DNA of 64,000 nt, taken from positions 56,409 through 120,408 of the forward strand of contig DAIMKF010000002.1 of the NCBI GenBank assembly GCA_036721855.1, given 5' to 3'. The stretch's first letter is position 1. Each line of letters begins with the position of its first letter. This DNA comes from JAHDNZ01 sp036721855 (GTDB lineage Bacteria > Bacillota > DTU065). The position numbers and the translations under genes are program-made. The notes beneath the pieces are model-generated. The model worked only from the letters and a program-made list of their open reading frames with translations, did not search any database and was not told the DNA's origin. This document shows positions 8,695 to 17,475 of this stretch, one piece after another.

Positions 8695-9321
8695 AGAAAT
8701 CGTGACCCAGGTCTGGCTTCAGTTTTCTCTTTTATCATTCCTGGCTTAGGCCAGATTTACATGGGTAAAATGGGATGGGGTATTTTTCACTTCTTCTTTC
8801 AACTTGGTCTTTTCCTAATTGGTTTAGCTGTCGCTTTCCCACTCATCTCCATAGAAAGCGGTTTAGCTTTTGCAGACAGACTTGTTATTTGGCTAGAAAC
8901 TCCTCTTAACATGGGTTTGGCGTTTGGAGTTCTCTTTCTTGCTTTAGCCAATTGGATTTGGTCGCTTATGTCCGCTGCACCTAAAGAGTATGATCGAGAA
9001 GAAAGTCAACTGGAGACCAATGAAGATAATATTGCCGAATTAGTGAAAACTGCCAGAATGGATTTTCTAAGAGATGCCAGCAAAGCTATTGAAACTGAAG
9101 CAGCACCAACGCTAGAAGAAGTTGTCTTTGCACAAACTCTATCGGAAATAATGGATTTAAAAGATATGAACATCGAGGATCTTGCTGAAATAACAGGACT
9201 TTCAATTCAAGAAATCGCGCGTTATCTTAAAGGTGCGCAACCTGATGACGCGACCATTAATATTATTGCCCGAGGTTTAAATGTCAGCCCTAGGGTTCTT
9301 CTCTCTGAGATTATCAGGTAG
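8692..9321 (+). CDS. Membrane protein with TM2-like N-terminus and C-terminal XRE-type HTH
   Basis: 209 residues of unknown function. The N-terminus (IIPGLGQIYMGK, residues 15-26) resembles the start of TM2-type membrane proteins. Hydrophobic segments lie at about 10-27, 32-52 and 70-92, then an acidic linker, then residues 145-209 look like a Cro/C1-type helix-turn-helix (MNIEDLAEITGLSIQEIARYL, then a second helical repeat). A membrane-anchored DNA-binding protein is inferred. It is convergent with the CAAX protease gene and overlaps it by 45 bp. Confidence 0.75.
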   Translation: MRNRDPGLASVFSFIIPGLGQIYMGKMGWGIFHFFFQLGLFLIGLAVAFPLISIESGLAFADRLVIWLETPLNMGLAFGVLFLALANWIWSLMSAAPKEYDREESQLETNEDNIAELVKTARMDFLRDASKAIETEAAPTLEEVVFAQTLSEIMDLKDMNIEDLAEITGLSIQEIARYLKGAQPDDATINIIARGLNVSPRVLLSEIIR

Positions 9322-9975
9322 CTTTGGGCTACCTGATCTTTTATTTAACTGGAAAACAACCAAATATGTCCCTAAATCCTGCAAAGCATGGATAATAATT
9401 GGCAACCAAATGCTTTTTGACTCATAGTAAAGCCAACAAAGTACAGTAGTTATTAAAAGTCGGCCCAAAAGCATTTTTAAAAATTGTTGTTTGGTTTCGA
9501 AACCACTTATTACATTACCGTAATGTATGCCTACAAAAACTAGTATTGTAAGAGCTATAGCACCCAAGCCTCCTACTGCCTTGGCAAAAAGGTTTTGCAC
9601 TATACCTCTAAAGAGCATTTCTTCACCCAAGGGAACAAATATGCCCAAAAGAAGGACTGCCTCCCAAAAGGAGCTTTTAAGAAGGTTATTTACCGGCAGG
9701 TAATCGTCAATAACTTTTTCGCTATGGGCAGCTCTTAGAGAAAGACAGGTTATAAAAAAAAGAACTATGCCGATTAAAAAAGGTAGCCAGCCTCCCTGAA
9801 TACCACTGAGTCCTAGAGGAAGATCAAAAAGAAAAGCAAACATAAAAGCCATAACAATCCTTAGCATGTTAGCAATAAATGTTTTATAGCTTAATTGACT
9901 TTTTTTCAGCCAAAATTTACTTATTAAAATATCAAGAGCTAATACTATAAACGCTAAAATGGTATATTGCAACAT
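9277..9975 (-). CDS. CPBP-family (CAAX/Abi) intramembrane metalloprotease
   Basis: 232-residue polytopic membrane protein. The three motifs of the family are present: EEMLFRG (EExxxR), FVGIHYGN (FxxxH) and HALQD (HxxxD-type). Bacterial members are linked to protein maturation, bacteriocin self-immunity or signalling; the substrate here is unknown. GGGAGAG lies 7 nt before the ATG. The last 15 codons overlap the 3' end of the convergent HTH membrane gene, and that gene's terminator lies inside this CDS. Confidence 0.85.
   Translation of the reverse strand: MLQYTILAFIVLALDILISKFWLKKSQLSYKTFIANMLRIVMAFMFAFLFDLPLGLSGIQGGWLPFLIGIVLFFITCLSLRAAHSEKVIDDYLPVNNLLKSSFWEAVLLLGIFVPLGEEMLFRGIVQNLFAKAVGGLGAIALTILVFVGIHYGNVISGFETKQQFLKMLLGRLLITTVLCWLYYESKSIWLPIIIHALQDLGTYLVVFQLNKRSGSPKLPDNLREKNPRADI
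9313..9344 (+). terminator. Terminator of the TM/HTH gene
   Basis: ATCAGGTAGC (9313-9322) pairs perfectly with GCTACCTGAT (9328-9337) around a 5-nt loop, followed by a T-rich stretch. It lies inside the opposite-strand protease gene. Confidence 0.8.
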
Positions 9976-10041
9976 CTATCACTCTCCCTAGGTTTTTTGC
10001 TGCCAAACAACAGGCTCTATGGTTTTATATTATAAATTTAT

Positions 10042-10065
10042 AAAGGTCCGGATAACCGGACCTTT
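10042..10065 (-). terminator. Terminator of the CBM9-like gene
   Basis: A 10-bp perfect stem (AAAGGTCCGG/CCGGACCTTT) with loop ATAA, ending 4 bp from the stop codon. The T-tract after the stem is short on the - strand. Confidence 0.75.
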
Positions 10066-10068
10066 ATC

Positions 10069-10770
10069 TTAATCTAGAACCAATTCCAGAAAACGACTGA
10101 CATTGCTCCAGCCATCACCGTATTTACTATACATCAAATAGTTTTGTTGAGGTGTATTCGGGTAATCTGTATCAGTAATGCCCACATCAAAACCAAGGCT
10201 CATCCCTCTATCTAAAAAAACATCTAGCTCATAGGTTGGTATGGCCACTTCAATAATATACCCATCTTTGGTAATAGTTGATTCATACTGGAGATCGGTA
10301 AACTGGAAGCTGTTATTCCAGATGTGAAATTCAGGTAACATACCATCTAAACCGGGAGCAAAGCCAAACTGGAAATCACAAAGTGAATAGGATGTTCTTC
10401 CACTGCCAAAATCCTCAAAAGAGACAAAAATCTGGATGCCATCGGATTGGAAAAGATAAGCACCGGTATAGTCAACATAAATCTCATCATCAGTTATTTC
10501 TGCTGCAACATAAAGATATTCATCATCGTACATAACATAAAACAAACCGTGAATATCTTTTTGGCCATTATACTCTGATCCATCACCGGCAACAATATAT
10601 TCGGGACTATCAATCTTAATAACATATTTTTTTGCATTTTCCCATTCAGTAAGTTTTCCATCTATTTTCACTGATTTTGGAGCACGAACAGCAGTTAGTT
10701 GCTTAGCCGTTGCAAGCGAAGTGATTAATAAGACCAATAACGTGATAACTATTAACCCTTTGCTTCTCAA
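10069..10770 (-). CDS. Secreted protein with a CBM9/DOMON-like domain
   Basis: 233 residues. A Sec-type signal peptide occupies residues 1-22 (hydrophobic VITLLVLLITSLATA, then AK), with no lipobox Cys. The rest resembles family 9 carbohydrate-binding domains: VKIDGKLTEWENA near 34, DDEYLYVAAEITDDEI near 85, DGIQIFV near 110. No catalytic domain is attached. TTG start with AGGAGGG upstream. The exported role is probably sugar or ligand binding, inferred from the fold only. Confidence 0.75.
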   Translation of the reverse strand: MRSKGLIVITLLVLLITSLATAKQLTAVRAPKSVKIDGKLTEWENAKKYVIKIDSPEYIVAGDGSEYNGQKDIHGLFYVMYDDEYLYVAAEITDDEIYVDYTGAYLFQSDGIQIFVSFEDFGSGRTSYSLCDFQFGFAPGLDGMLPEFHIWNNSFQFTDLQYESTITKDGYIIEVAIPTYELDVFLDRGMSLGFDVGITDTDYPNTPQQNYLMYSKYGDGWSNVSRFLELVLD

Positions 10771-11101
10771 TGTAATCCCTCCTAATAATTATCTACCTAT
10801 AGTTTAAACTAAAGTGGTGAATCTCCTTCTTGCTACAATTCTTAATAATTAGCATTATCTATTAAGGCTACCATAGTGAGGTTTTAAAGTTCTTGGTTTG
10901 TTTTTGCTACAAGCAGTTTCTTTGGTGTATAATTTACGCTATAGCTAAAACTCTTTGTTCTTGATGCAAAACAATCTACCTAGTTTTTTCTCCCTTAAAA
11001 GGGGGTTTGGAGGTTTAGCTTTATAAAAGAAAAATCTTTCTAAATGTACAAACTCAATCCATTTTATCAATTTAGAAAGGTTTTCTGCTAAAGGTAATCT
11101 G
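10771..11101. other. Intergenic, no gene; possible weak terminator of the DUF1836 gene
   Basis: CTTTCTAAAT (from 11036) and ATTTAGAAAG (to 11079) form a 10-bp inverted repeat with a long loop downstream of the DUF1836 gene, followed by a T-rich stretch on the - strand. Nothing else was recognised. Confidence 0.35.
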
Positions 11102-11623
11102 CTATTTTTTAACCTTAACTGTGTTTACCTTATTATCTGCTATTAAGGTTTGTGCTAACATTTTATTTGCTAAAGCAACAAGAGTTGCCCTCAATGCAAT
11201 CAAAGCTGGTTCTTTTGGAGCAATACTTTGATCTAGATTTGCACTACCTCCGAAAGTTCTTTGCAGTACAGATTCTAGTTCATCCGCAAAAAGATTGTAC
11301 GCCTCAGCAATTGAATACTGGTTTAAAAGCAAAGCTAATAAATCACATATTTCAGAGATGCTTAATACACGTTTACTAAGGGAGACAATAATCAAACGAG
11401 CTAAGTGTTCTCGGTTGTACCTTTTTTTAATAGGAGGACAAACGACCTTCTGTTTTACATAGTTGTTTATCATGGTGGAAGTAGCTATCTTTCCTTCGTT
11501 CTCGTTTACAAAAATAGCCAGTGCCTTTTCAATTATACTTAAGACTTGATCCATATACAGTGATATTTCTGGTAATTCATGCCACCTTGGGCAATGGAAT
11601 GTACAGATTTCTTCAGGAGTCAT
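11102..11623 (-). CDS. DUF1836 family protein (MerR-like helix-turn-helix)
   Basis: 173 residues. The start CPRWHELPEISLYMDQVLSIIE and the later NNYVKQKVVCPPIKKRYNREHLARL segment are characteristic of DUF1836, a Bacillota family with a winged-helix/MerR-like N-terminal fold. No target is known to me. It is divergent from degV with a 145-bp shared region that contains a perfect palindrome, so it is one candidate for the factor that binds there. The SD (GAAAGG) is modest. Confidence 0.8.
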   Translation of the reverse strand: MTPEEICTFHCPRWHELPEISLYMDQVLSIIEKALAIFVNENEGKIATSTMINNYVKQKVVCPPIKKRYNREHLARLIIVSLSKRVLSISEICDLLALLLNQYSIAEAYNLFADELESVLQRTFGGSANLDQSIAPKEPALIALRATLVALANKMLAQTLIADNKVNTVKVKK

Positions 11624-11689
11624 TTTAACATTCGCCTTTCTTTATTTTTTAATTATTATAAGACAGGTAGTAAATTTGGTCAACTATAC

Positions 11690-11718
11690 TTGACATCCTG
11701 TTTATGTGTATTTATAAT
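11690..11718 (+). promoter_or_regulatory. Consensus sigma-A promoter of degV
   Basis: TTGACA (11690-11695), a 17-bp spacer and TATAAT (11713-11718): 12 of 12 consensus positions. Confidence 0.88.
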
Positions 11719-11723
11719 CTAGG

Positions 11724-11748
11724 TTACATAGTATTGAATACTATGTAA
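11724..11748. promoter_or_regulatory. Perfect 25-bp operator-like palindrome at the degV transcription start
   Basis: TTACATAGTATT (11724-11735) and AATACTATGTAA (11737-11748) are perfect inverted repeats around a single G. They begin 6 bp after the -10 box, where a bound repressor would block initiation. The inner TAGTA-N5-TACTA matches the half-site spacing I recall for FapR operators; identity of the binder is inference. Confidence 0.7.
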
Positions 11749-11768
11749 TATAGAAGGGAGCAATGAAC

Positions 11769-12638
11769 ATGAGTTATACAATCGTAACTGACTCTTCGGC
11801 GAACTTACCTAGCACCCTTATTAAACAATATAACATTGAGGTATTACCTCTTACTTATCGTCTCAGAGATGAAGAATATTTGAGTTATATTCCTAACCAG
11901 CCAATCGATATGTCTGGGTTTTATAATGAATTGCGCAATAGAGAAACTATTACTACATCTTGTGTAAGTGTTGATGCCTTTATAAAAGTTTTTAGCAAGT
12001 CGTTAACAGATAATAAAGATGTCTTATATATTGGCTTTTCCTCGGCATTAAGTGGGACTTTTCAATCTGCAAGCATAGCCATAGCCGATCTAAAGCCTCA
12101 ATTTCCCAACAGAACAATTCTTGCTGTTGACTCATTATCTGCCTCTTTGGGTGAGGGGCTGCTTGTCACCTATGCCGCCAGGAAAAAAGAGCAAGGCGAA
12201 AGCATTAACCAGGTGTACCAATGGCTAATAGATAACAGATTGCATTTGTGTCACTGGTTTACCGTAGATGATCTATTTCATTTAAAACGTGGTGGTAGAA
12301 TTTCTTCTACTACTGCCGTTGTAGGTAGCTTATTAAATATTAAACCCGTATTACATGTAGATAACTCCGGTCGCCTTGTCCCTGTTTCTAAAGTAAGAGG
12401 CCGGAAAAAGTCCCTTAATGAGCTTGTCCGTTACATGGAAGAAACCGCAACCGAACCGGAAAAACAAACGGTCTACATCTCTCATGGTGATTGTGAAGAA
12501 GATGCACTGTATGTTGCTGAACTTATCCGCAAAAAGTTTGGTATCGAAGATATTCTAATTGATCATGTCGAACCGGTCATCGGAGCTCACAGTGGTCCGG
12601 GAACTGTAGCCTTATTCTTTCTTGGCTATCACAGATAA
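11769..12638 (+). CDS. DegV family fatty-acid-binding protein
   Basis: About 289 residues. DegV/FakB proteins bind a fatty acid and, with a FakA kinase, present it for phosphorylation. Family features: N-terminal YTIVTDSSANLP, the strand LYIGFSSALSGTFQSA, VDSLSASLGEGLL, LKRGGRIS, and VEPVIGAHSGPGTVALFF at the C-terminus. The frame opens at ATG 11763, but GGGAG lies only 2 nt before it; ATG 11769 has an 8-nt spacing and is preferred. Single-gene unit with promoter, operator and terminator. No FakA gene is nearby. Confidence 0.9.
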   Translation: MSYTIVTDSSANLPSTLIKQYNIEVLPLTYRLRDEEYLSYIPNQPIDMSGFYNELRNRETITTSCVSVDAFIKVFSKSLTDNKDVLYIGFSSALSGTFQSASIAIADLKPQFPNRTILAVDSLSASLGEGLLVTYAARKKEQGESINQVYQWLIDNRLHLCHWFTVDDLFHLKRGGRISSTTAVVGSLLNIKPVLHVDNSGRLVPVSKVRGRKKSLNELVRYMEETATEPEKQTVYISHGDCEEDALYVAELIRKKFGIEDILIDHVEPVIGAHSGPGTVALFFLGYHR

Positions 12639-12662
12639 AATTAACTCCTTTGTGATCATTTT

Positions 12663-12698
12663 GCCCACTCCGGAAGATTTTTCGGAGTGGGCATTTTT
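12663..12698 (+). terminator. Terminator of degV
   Basis: GCCCACTCCG (12663-12672) pairs with CGGAGTGGGC (12683-12692), followed by ATTTTT. A strong intrinsic terminator. Confidence 0.9.
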
Positions 12699-12942
12699 AG
12701 TTTGTTTTTTATAAGTTATATATTCTCTTGCTAATCTCAAAAAGGCCTTGAAAAGGATTTTAAGAATAAGAAATATAGCAAAGCTTAAAACTATGCCGAA
12801 TGCTCCAGTCTTCAGTCTTTGATTTATCTCTTCTTGCTTAATTATCTTTCCCTTTTAGTTGCTATCCATTCTGTTAGTACAACTGCTGTTTTATACTCTA
12901 AAAGCCAACCATATTGTATTTCAGACACTATTCATTGTTAGA
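12699..12942. other. Intergenic; possible relic of a small membrane ORF on the - strand
   Basis: The - strand is open from 12842 to 12612, and part of it encodes a hydrophobic stretch (GIVLSFAIFLILKILFKAF). It has no ATG, GTG or TTG start (only ATT/ATA after a weak AAGGGA) and runs through the degV terminator. It may be a decayed gene or chance. Confidence 0.25.
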
Positions 12943-13881
12943 TTACGTTTCCTGTTCTATTTCTTCAAGCCTTTCCCTCACAGGTTTAATATCATCTTTT
13001 CTTTGAGCTATTGCCAGAGCTTTTTTATATAATTCTTTAGCTTTAGTATAATCTTTCTGAATACCTTGAATATAAATATCACCCCAACCCACAAAACTCC
13101 AAGGGTTTTCAGGATATTCCTGCACTAACTTCCTAAACTCCAACTCAGCTTGGGCATAGTTACCTAAGCTTGCATATGTTTCGGCAATCGCATGTTTCAT
13201 ATTATGAATTGTCACTTCATTTTCATCAGGGAAATAATGTATGAATTCTTGGCAATAATTAATCCTTTTTTCAAAATACACCTTATCTTCTAAACCAGCA
13301 TTGTGTAATTGACCCTCTAATTCCTGACATATGTTTCTTATAAAAAAACTGCCATTGTATTGCTTGTCCAAATAATCCAAATCAGTATATCCTGGATCAC
13401 ATCTATACTTTATTGCTTCCCAAAGCTTTAGCCAAACATCACAGACCTTTTGGGGCTCTCCTTTTTCGAGATATTCATAGCCCATATCATACAAATCAGA
13501 CATTTGCTCTAACGATAATATATGAGTTGGGGCCAATCTTTCCCATAAAATCCAGGCCGCAAACCAGGGAAAATCTTCATCCCTGCCTGTCGCTGTTACG
13601 TGGAACTGTTTAATCCACTGCTCTGAGATCTGTTCCGCCGCATAATATTTCTCAATATCCTTTAAAAAAGCTTCTTTATTAAATCGAATACCGATATTTT
13701 CCAGTTTTTAAATTATATCCATTGTACTCATGCCATTTATTTCTTCATATGTCCATAAATCTAGCAAGTGTTGGGAATAGTCGTTAGCCAGCGATACCTG
13801 CTCAAGCTTATCCAGACAACACTTCTTATACTTTTTACCACTTCCACACGGACACAATTCATTTCTACCGATCTTTACCAT
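12943..13881 (-). pseudogene. SEC-C motif protein interrupted by an in-frame TAA
   Basis: One continuous reading frame runs from ATG 13881 (GGGGAG SD 7 nt upstream) to the stop at 12943, about 312 codons, with a single TAA at codon 58 (13710-13708). Residues 9-21 hold the SEC-C metal-binding motif CPCGSGKKYKKCC. The part after the stop is a helical, TPR-like region (for example AIAETYASLGNYAQAELEFRK). Both sides are in the same frame, so a point change rather than an indel is implied, or a base-call error or readthrough. The 197-residue frame opening at TTG 13536 has no SD and is probably not a separate gene. Confidence 0.75.
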
Positions 13882-14368
13882 TGTCTCACTCCCCTTAAGT
13901 TTTACAAAAGACGCATTTGGCCAAGAAGCTTGTTTGGATTTTTTAGCAAGACGAACTGGTATTGTTGTTGTCTTCTTTTCTTTTTCTAAAAGTGCTTTGT
14001 AAGCTTACCTTTAGGTAGTAAGTTAAATATAAACAAGCTATGTTAGTTCTCATTGTACCTTTCATCTGAAAGTATAAAACGCCTAATGCTTTTTTTAAGC
14101 CAAGAGCAATTCTAAAAAGAAGTTCTTGCTATTTTTCTTTTAGAATTATTCTTTATGAAAAAAAGAGGTGCTTTCTTATTGAAAACACACCTTTTCCTTT
14201 TATTGTAAATACTGATTTAGTTATATATAAGAGTTAAATTCCCTCCCTAATGCTAAAAAAACGAGTGTCAACTCCGCTTATAAGTATAAAAAATGGAGGT
14301 TTTTACCCCCAGAAAAACCTGATGCTATGCGCTTTTGTCGTATGGCATCTTTATTTACCTAAAAAAAA
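13882..14368. other. AT-rich intergenic with several imperfect inverted repeats, no gene seen
   Basis: AATTCTAAAA/TTTTAGAATT (about 14113-14152) and a GAGGTG/CACACC pair (about 14165-14195) could form weak terminators, but no transcript can be assigned. Confidence 0.35.
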
Positions 14369-14462
14369 TGGCGGAGGAAGAGGGATTCGAACCCTCGCTA
14401 GAGCTTACGCCCTACTACAGGTTTAGCAAACCCGCCCCTTCAGCCAACTTGGGTATTCCTCC
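14369..14462 (-). tRNA. tRNA-Ser (anticodon GCT)
   Basis: Class II tRNA with acceptor GGAGGAA/TTCCTCC, long variable arm, T-loop GTTCGAATC, encoded CCA end (14371-14369). The anticodon GCT sits in the loop TTGCTAA and reads AGC/AGU serine codons. Confidence 0.95.
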
Positions 14463-14481
14463 GCGAAAAACTGACAGATTT

Positions 14482-14510
14482 ATAATACCATACACAAAAA
14501 CCCTTTGCAA
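14482..14510 (-). promoter_or_regulatory. Promoter of tRNA-Ser(GCT)
   Basis: On the - strand TTGCAA (14510-14505), 17-bp spacer, TATTAT (14487-14482), about 20 bp upstream of the mature tRNA 5' end. Confidence 0.55.
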
Positions 14511-14842
14511 GAGTCTAAGCACTAGATATTGCAAGTAAGAAGCTTAGGAAAACTGCCTCCAATTGGCCAGGCTGATATTTGAAACTACAGTTAATCTGTT
14601 GTTCTAATGTGATATTATAAATTCAGATCTACAAAACTATTTTAGATTAGAATTAGGACTTAGAAAATCTCTTATTTTTGCTTAAATGATGATTTCTACA
14701 CTGGCCAGCAGACTGATTTAAGCTTAAAAGAATTGTCTGCAACTCATCTTGCCATGCTTTTTTCTAAAATCACTTTAGCTATATTGAGTAAACATTTTTA
14801 TTACTATTATAGGCCGCAACCTGGCGGCGGAAGGGAGTTAAA
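14511..14842. other. Intergenic upstream of the two-component system, no gene seen
   Basis: AT-rich with no recognised RNA fold. It presumably carries the promoter of the response-regulator operon; no box pair is convincing. A GGAAGGGAG SD closes the region at 14828-14836. Confidence 0.35.
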
Positions 14843-15541
14843 ATGACACAGAGCATTCTTGTTGTTGACGATGAACCTTCTATCAGTGAACTTGTAAGCT
14901 ATAATTTAGGTTTAGCTGGATTTAGAGTGCAAACTGCATGTACTGGGCCGCAAGCTCTTAAAGTATTCCAAAGAGCTAACCCTGACTTGATTATTCTCGA
15001 TCTTATGCTCCCTGATTTAGATGGAGTTGAAGTGTGCCGTCAAATCCGTAGAAAATCCAATGTACCAATTATTATGCTAACTGCCAAAGACAGCGAAAGC
15101 GATAAAATCATAGGCTTGGAAGTAGGTGCTGATGATTATATCACTAAACCCTTTAGCCCTCGGGAATTAGTAGCTAGGGTTAAAGCTGTCTTAAGAAGGG
15201 CAACCCCAGAGACTGGCTTGGCTACAGATCCTACTCTCATCGAACATGGCGATATTAAACTAGATGAAAGCAGACATACAGTTTTGGTTAAGGAAAAAGT
15301 TCTCGACCTTACTCCCAAAGAGTTTGATCTCTTACGTATTTTTTTGCTAAATAAAGGCCATATCCTCACTCGAGAATTTCTGCTTTCGACCATCTGGGGC
15401 TGTAACTGTGTAGGAGAAACTCGAACTGTAGATGTCCATGTAAGACATCTAAGACAAAAACTCTGTGACGAATCTACCAACCCTCGTTATATCGAAACCG
15501 TACATGGTATCGGTTATAAAATGAAGGAAGAAATCTCCTAG
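14843..15541 (+). CDS. OmpR/PhoB-family response regulator (PhoP/PhoB-like)
   Basis: 232 residues. The receiver domain has the acidic pair DDE near the start, phospho-acceptor Asp in LIILDLMLPDLDG (about residue 53), and the Lys of ITKPFSPREL. It is followed by a winged-helix DNA-binding domain (LTPKEFDLLRIFL; RTVDVHVRHLRQKL). It is the DNA-binding partner of the histidine kinase that starts 4-13 bp downstream. PhoP, ResD and WalR types cannot be separated on sequence alone. Confidence 0.93.
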   Translation: MTQSILVVDDEPSISELVSYNLGLAGFRVQTACTGPQALKVFQRANPDLIILDLMLPDLDGVEVCRQIRRKSNVPIIMLTAKDSESDKIIGLEVGADDYITKPFSPRELVARVKAVLRRATPETGLATDPTLIEHGDIKLDESRHTVLVKEKVLDLTPKEFDLLRIFLLNKGHILTREFLLSTIWGCNCVGETRTVDVHVRHLRQKLCDESTNPRYIETVHGIGYKMKEEIS

Positions 15542-15554
15542 GAGTGTGGTTGTT

Positions 15555-17252
15555 TTGAAACGCTATCAAAGCCTCACTATCAAATTGCTATTGGGATATG
15601 TTTCTTTGCTTTTATTAGTTTTAGGGACAACCTCATTCATTTCTGAAAAACTTATTGGTGCGAAATTTCTAGCTTCCTTAGATGAAAATTTATTAAGACA
15701 AGCTCATCTTATTGCCCAGACCTATCCCGCTCCAGTTGATAATATTGCCCAAAACCTTGGCTTGCGTGTTACCATTGTTAATTCTAATGGTGAAATACTG
15801 CTGGAAACATACAAAAACCCCCAAGAGATGGAGATCCATTTAGATAGACCTGAGGTTAAAGAAGCCTTAGCTAACGGGCAAGGTTTCTCGAGTAGGTATA
15901 GTCAGACTCTCAATAGCCATTTACGTTATGTTGCTGTGAAAAAGAACTCATATGTCTACAGAGTTGCAATTCCTCTTACTTTAATCAATAATTCTTTAAG
16001 ACAGTTACGACTAATTAGCTTTACAGCTACGATTTTTTCTATTCTCTTTGGTTCGCTCTTTGCTTTTGTATGGAATAAAAAAATTCTCAAACCACTTACT
16101 GAAATAACTAATGTTGCTGAAATCATTGCTAACGGAGACTTATCCGCCCGAATAACCGCAAAAAGTTCCGATGAAATTGCTACTCTAGCCACATCATTTA
16201 ACCTCATGGCCGATCAGTTAGCTATAACTATTAGTGATCTAACCAGCGAGAAAAACAAACTTAATGCTGTTATTACCAGCATGGCTGATGGCTTAATAAC
16301 TGTTGATAACAACAAAGTTATTACAGTTATTAACCCCAAAGCCTGCCATTTATTTGGTCTAAAAGAGGTTCCCCTTGCCAAACCCCTAAGTGAAGTCATC
16401 CAAAACCCTGAACTTGTAGCTGCTTTTAAAACGGCATTTAATGAAGGTATTTTGGCATCACGGCAATTTTCTATCTTAAGAACGGAAAAAAAACAAATGG
16501 AGATCCGTAGTATCCCACTAAAAGACGAAAATAACCATATCATTGGTGCGGTTGGAGTCATCCATGATTTGACAGATATTAAACGTGTGGAAAGAGTACG
16601 TAAAGACTTTGTAAGTAATGTCTCCCACGAATTAAGAACACCACTGACATCGATAAATGGATTTATCGAAACAATTCGCGATAACGAATTAGATCGAAAA
16701 ACTACACTGCATTTTCTTGAAATAATGTACCAAGAAACTCAAAGAATGATTAACCTTATTAACGATCTCCTAACTATCTCACGTCTAGAGTCTGGTCATG
16801 TTACATTAAAAAAGACTTTCTTTGCTACTGAAACACTTTGGAAAGAACTTGAAATGCTTTTTGCGTCTAAAATTGAAAATAAAGGCCTTCAATTGTTATT
16901 TGAAGGTAAGATTAAGCTCTATGGAGATAGAGATCAGATTAAACAAATCTATATAAATTTGATAGATAATGCTATCAAATACTCTGATCGGGGTTTAATA
17001 ACAGTCAAGGCTGAAACTTCTTCGGAGGGTGCTGTTTTATCAGTTTCAGACCAAGGTCAAGGAATTCCTCCAGAAGAGCTTTCGCGCCTCTTTGAGCGTT
17101 TCTATAGGTTAGATAAGGCCAGATCAAGGGCCCAGGGTGGCACAGGATTAGGCCTTTCTATTGTAAAGCATATTGCTGAAGAACATGACGGTAAACCCTT
17201 TGTCCAAAGTAATTTAGGCCAAGGAAGTACCTTTGGTGTAAAACTACCTTAA
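15555..17252 (+). CDS. PhoR-like sensor histidine kinase (HAMP-PAS-HisKA-HATPase)
   Basis: Membrane sensor of about 565 residues. Two transmembrane segments (about residues 12-32 and 150-172) enclose an extracytoplasmic region of roughly 120 residues. Then come HAMP, a PAS domain (ITSMADGLITVDNNKVI), the HisKA box with phospho-acceptor His in SHELRTPLTS, and the ATPase boxes INLIDNAIKYS, DQGQGIP and GGTGLGLSIV. The frame opens at GTG 15546, but that is 1 nt from TAGGAG; TTG 15555 has 10-nt spacing and is preferred. Operon with the response regulator. Confidence 0.92.
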   Translation: MKRYQSLTIKLLLGYVSLLLLVLGTTSFISEKLIGAKFLASLDENLLRQAHLIAQTYPAPVDNIAQNLGLRVTIVNSNGEILLETYKNPQEMEIHLDRPEVKEALANGQGFSSRYSQTLNSHLRYVAVKKNSYVYRVAIPLTLINNSLRQLRLISFTATIFSILFGSLFAFVWNKKILKPLTEITNVAEIIANGDLSARITAKSSDEIATLATSFNLMADQLAITISDLTSEKNKLNAVITSMADGLITVDNNKVITVINPKACHLFGLKEVPLAKPLSEVIQNPELVAAFKTAFNEGILASRQFSILRTEKKQMEIRSIPLKDENNHIIGAVGVIHDLTDIKRVERVRKDFVSNVSHELRTPLTSINGFIETIRDNELDRKTTLHFLEIMYQETQRMINLINDLLTISRLESGHVTLKKTFFATETLWKELEMLFASKIENKGLQLLFEGKIKLYGDRDQIKQIYINLIDNAIKYSDRGLITVKAETSSEGAVLSVSDQGQGIPPEELSRLFERFYRLDKARSRAQGGTGLGLSIVKHIAEEHDGKPFVQSNLGQGSTFGVKLP

Positions 17253-17262
17253 GCAATCTCTT

Positions 17263-17289
17263 AAAAAAAAGAGCAGGAATAACCTGCTC
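17263..17289 (-). terminator. Terminator of tRNA-Ser(TGA)
   Basis: On the - strand GAGCAGG/CCTGCTC (7 bp, 5-nt loop) followed by eight T, just downstream of the tRNA. It probably also sits at the 3' end of the kinase mRNA, where the T-tract is lacking. Confidence 0.85.
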
Positions 17290-17301
17290 CTAAGCTATGT
17301 A

Positions 17302-17389
<88 letters not shown>

Positions 17390-17475
17390 AACGTTGATAT
17401 TATAGCATAGACCTGCAATTGAATGCAACAAATTCGAGACTGTATTATTTTAATCTTGGTAGGAGGTAATCTTTT

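Noticed and set aside
12943..13536. 197-residue ORF as an independent gene
   Set aside because: Starts at a TTG without SD, and the same frame continues upstream to a real SD-ATG with a SEC-C motif; treated as one broken gene.
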